DNA of 64,000 bases, from the NCBI GenBank assembly GCA_016706275.1, contig JADJJY010000001.1, positions 744,001 through 808,000 on the forward strand, given 5' to 3'. Source of the DNA: Chloracidobacterium sp. (lineage in GTDB: Bacteria; Acidobacteriota; Blastocatellia; Pyrinomonadales; Pyrinomonadaceae). Under the pieces are notes generated by a model. It saw only the letters and a list, made by a program, of their open reading frames with translations, did no database searches and was not told the origin of the DNA. Positions 63,033 through 64,000 of the stretch are shown here, in pieces; the first letter of the stretch is position 1; each line of letters begins with the position of its first letter. Made by a program: the position numbers and the translations under genes.

Positions 63033-63704
63033 TTAGCTGATCGATTCAAACTTTTCTTTCGGCGTAAAATCGACCGGGCATTTCTGCAGATTGGCGTCGG
63101 TGGTTGTATAGCCACAGGTCGAACAGACAAAAAACGTCGTCTTTCCTCCTTTCCAATCGGCAAGATTAGCGAGAGCCTCGGCGTACAATTTTGCGTGCTC
63201 GCCCTCAGCGACTTTGGCGAAATTAAACGTTTTCAACGCATCGGTGTTGCCGTTGCTACGAGCCTCAGCGATAAAATCGGTGTACATCTTGTCGCGTTCA
63301 TAGGTCTCGCCTTCGATTGCGCCTTTCAGGTTTTCGGCTGTAGTCTTTACCTCGGCAGACTTAACATCGGCCGCAGGCGTACCGCCCATTTTCTTTATCA
63401 CTGCCGAGTGATTGTTCATATGGATCTCCTCGGCCCTGGCGGCCGCCCGGAATAGGCTCGCGACCTTGGTGTATCCTTCGTCGTCGGCCTTTCTAGCAAA
63501 GGCGAGGTATTTGGCGTTCGCATTGCTCTCGCCGTTAAATGCAGTTTGTAGATTTTCGAGCGTCTTAACGCCCTTGCTCGTTGCGGCCGTTGTTGCCGAA
63601 CCGCTGGTCGATGCGGTCTTCTCGCTCGACGAGCAACTACTCGCCGCCACCGAGATGGCCAATGCGGTAGTGGCTAAAAGCAGGTTTCTAAATGTGTTTC
63701 TCAT
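63033..63704 (-). CDS. Rubrerythrin-family lipoprotein
   Basis: 223 residues. Lipoprotein signal with acylated Cys24 (ISVAASSCSSS). Ferritin-like di-iron domain: LENLQTAFNGESNANAKYLA, ARAEEIHMNNH and AKVAEGEHAKLYAEAL supply the Glu and His ligands. A rubredoxin-like C terminus has CSTCGY but then KCPVDFTPKEKF, so the fourth cysteine of the usual CPxC is Asp. Rubrerythrins reduce peroxides; a lipid-anchored version would act in the periplasm. GAGGAG precedes the ATG. Confidence 0.9.
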   Translation of the reverse strand: MRNTFRNLLLATTALAISVAASSCSSSEKTASTSGSATTAATSKGVKTLENLQTAFNGESNANAKYLAFARKADDEGYTKVASLFRAAARAEEIHMNNHSAVIKKMGGTPAADVKSAEVKTTAENLKGAIEGETYERDKMYTDFIAEARSNGNTDALKTFNFAKVAEGEHAKLYAEALANLADWKGGKTTFFVCSTCGYTTTDANLQKCPVDFTPKEKFESIS

Positions 63705-63759
63705 TGGTACAGGTTCTCCTCAAATATTCTTCAGTCTTTTACTGGACACAGGTCCTTAG

Positions 63760-63775
63760 TGCAAGGCGTGTGCCT
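63760..63775 (-). promoter_or_regulatory. Sigma-54 promoter of the rubrerythrin gene
   Basis: Minus strand GGCAC-ACGCC-TTGCA matches the -24/-12 consensus with correct spacing. The predicted start lies about 45 bases before the ATG. Confidence 0.65.
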
Positions 63776-63900
63776 AACGTTGAAGAATACTAAACTCTGT
63801 ATTTGTTGGGTTTACGAGGCGGGAGGAAAAGGCGGAATGTTATCCTTGTATCAATTTTTATACAAGATCGCCGTATATGTCCGAATTTTCTTACAACTTG

Positions 63901-64000
63901 TTAGAGGGCGTGCTTTTTTATCTTGTAGGCAATATCGCTCCGGGAAATGCCTAGCGCGCGGGCGGCTTCGGCTTGGACGTTATTTGACTCGTGCAGTGCC
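63901..64000 (-). CDS. C-terminal end of a sigma-54-dependent regulator (Fis-type HTH), partial
   Basis: The visible 33 residues (ALHESNNVQAEAARALGISR, then SDIAYKIKKHAL and stop) match the Fis-like helix-turn-helix that ends NtrC-family activators. The rest of the gene lies beyond the window edge. Its position just upstream of a sigma-54-type promoter makes it a candidate activator of the rubrerythrin unit. Confidence 0.8.
   Translation of the reverse strand, partial: ALHESNNVQAEAARALGISRSDIAYKIKKHAL

Overview
The window looks like a chromosomal segment of a Gram-negative bacterium. It carries genes for lipid A and outer-membrane assembly (lpxA, fabZ, bamA, an OmpH/Skp chaperone and an LpxL-like acyltransferase), several lipoproteins and a type IV pilus motor operon. 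GC content is near one half by eye. The gene repertoire (CarboxypepD_reg-tailed secreted proteins, many M48/M50/M23 and YpfJ-type metallopeptidases, DUF418, a KirBac channel) and the many short palindromic repeats fit an Acidobacteriota of the Blastocatellia/Pyrinomonadales type. That placement is inference; no rRNA is present.

Layout. 1-7.8 kb, minus strand: a secreted protein, a frameshifted sulfotransferase, then a stress/proteostasis unit (CBS protein, secreted protein, Hsp20, Lon) and nadA. 7.9-10.4 kb: a phosphate unit (phoU, DUF47, Pit) next to Pho-box-like repeats. 10.6-21.1 kb: mixed housekeeping and membrane genes (M48 peptidase, MFS, YacG, DUF418, M50 peptidase, HU, YpfJ-type peptidase, Kir channel, ribE), including a gene with a possible -1 frameshift site. 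21.3-26.6 kb: pilB, a basic secreted protein, pilT and pilC under one visible promoter. 26.7-34.4 kb: TPR protein, a CAT-anticodon tRNA, M23 peptidase, ABC-F ATPase and a NorD-like VWA protein. 34.5-40.9 kb: an envelope operon (bamA, skp, fabZ, small membrane protein, lpxA, Zn ribbon, methyltransferase). 41.1-43.6 kb: an arsenic cassette (arsR facing arsI-acr3-arsC) with two visible operators. 43.6-52.1 kb: clpC, DUF1232, pta, NRAMP, CWC protein, and a ketosynthase-ACP-acyltransferase set. 52.2-61.8 kb: desaturase, two-component pair, nuclease-like and SGNH genes, paired lipoproteins, thioesterase and ABC exporter. 61.9-64 kb: a rubrerythrin-DUF2231-lipoprotein unit with a sigma-54 promoter, and the 3' end of a Fis-type regulator.

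The most unusual feature is a set of roughly fifteen short repetitive elements of at least ten sequence families, built from iterated 6-10 nt words, usually arranged as inverted repeats. They sit against stop or start codons, and at least four appear to lie in frame inside genes (a VWA protein twice, an ABC exporter, an ABC-F ATPase). No transposase, CRISPR array, prophage or insertion sequence was seen. Three genes (sulfotransferase, helical/membrane protein at 13.9 kb, pta) change reading frame; two of the shifts fall in homopolymer runs, so sequence error must be considered.
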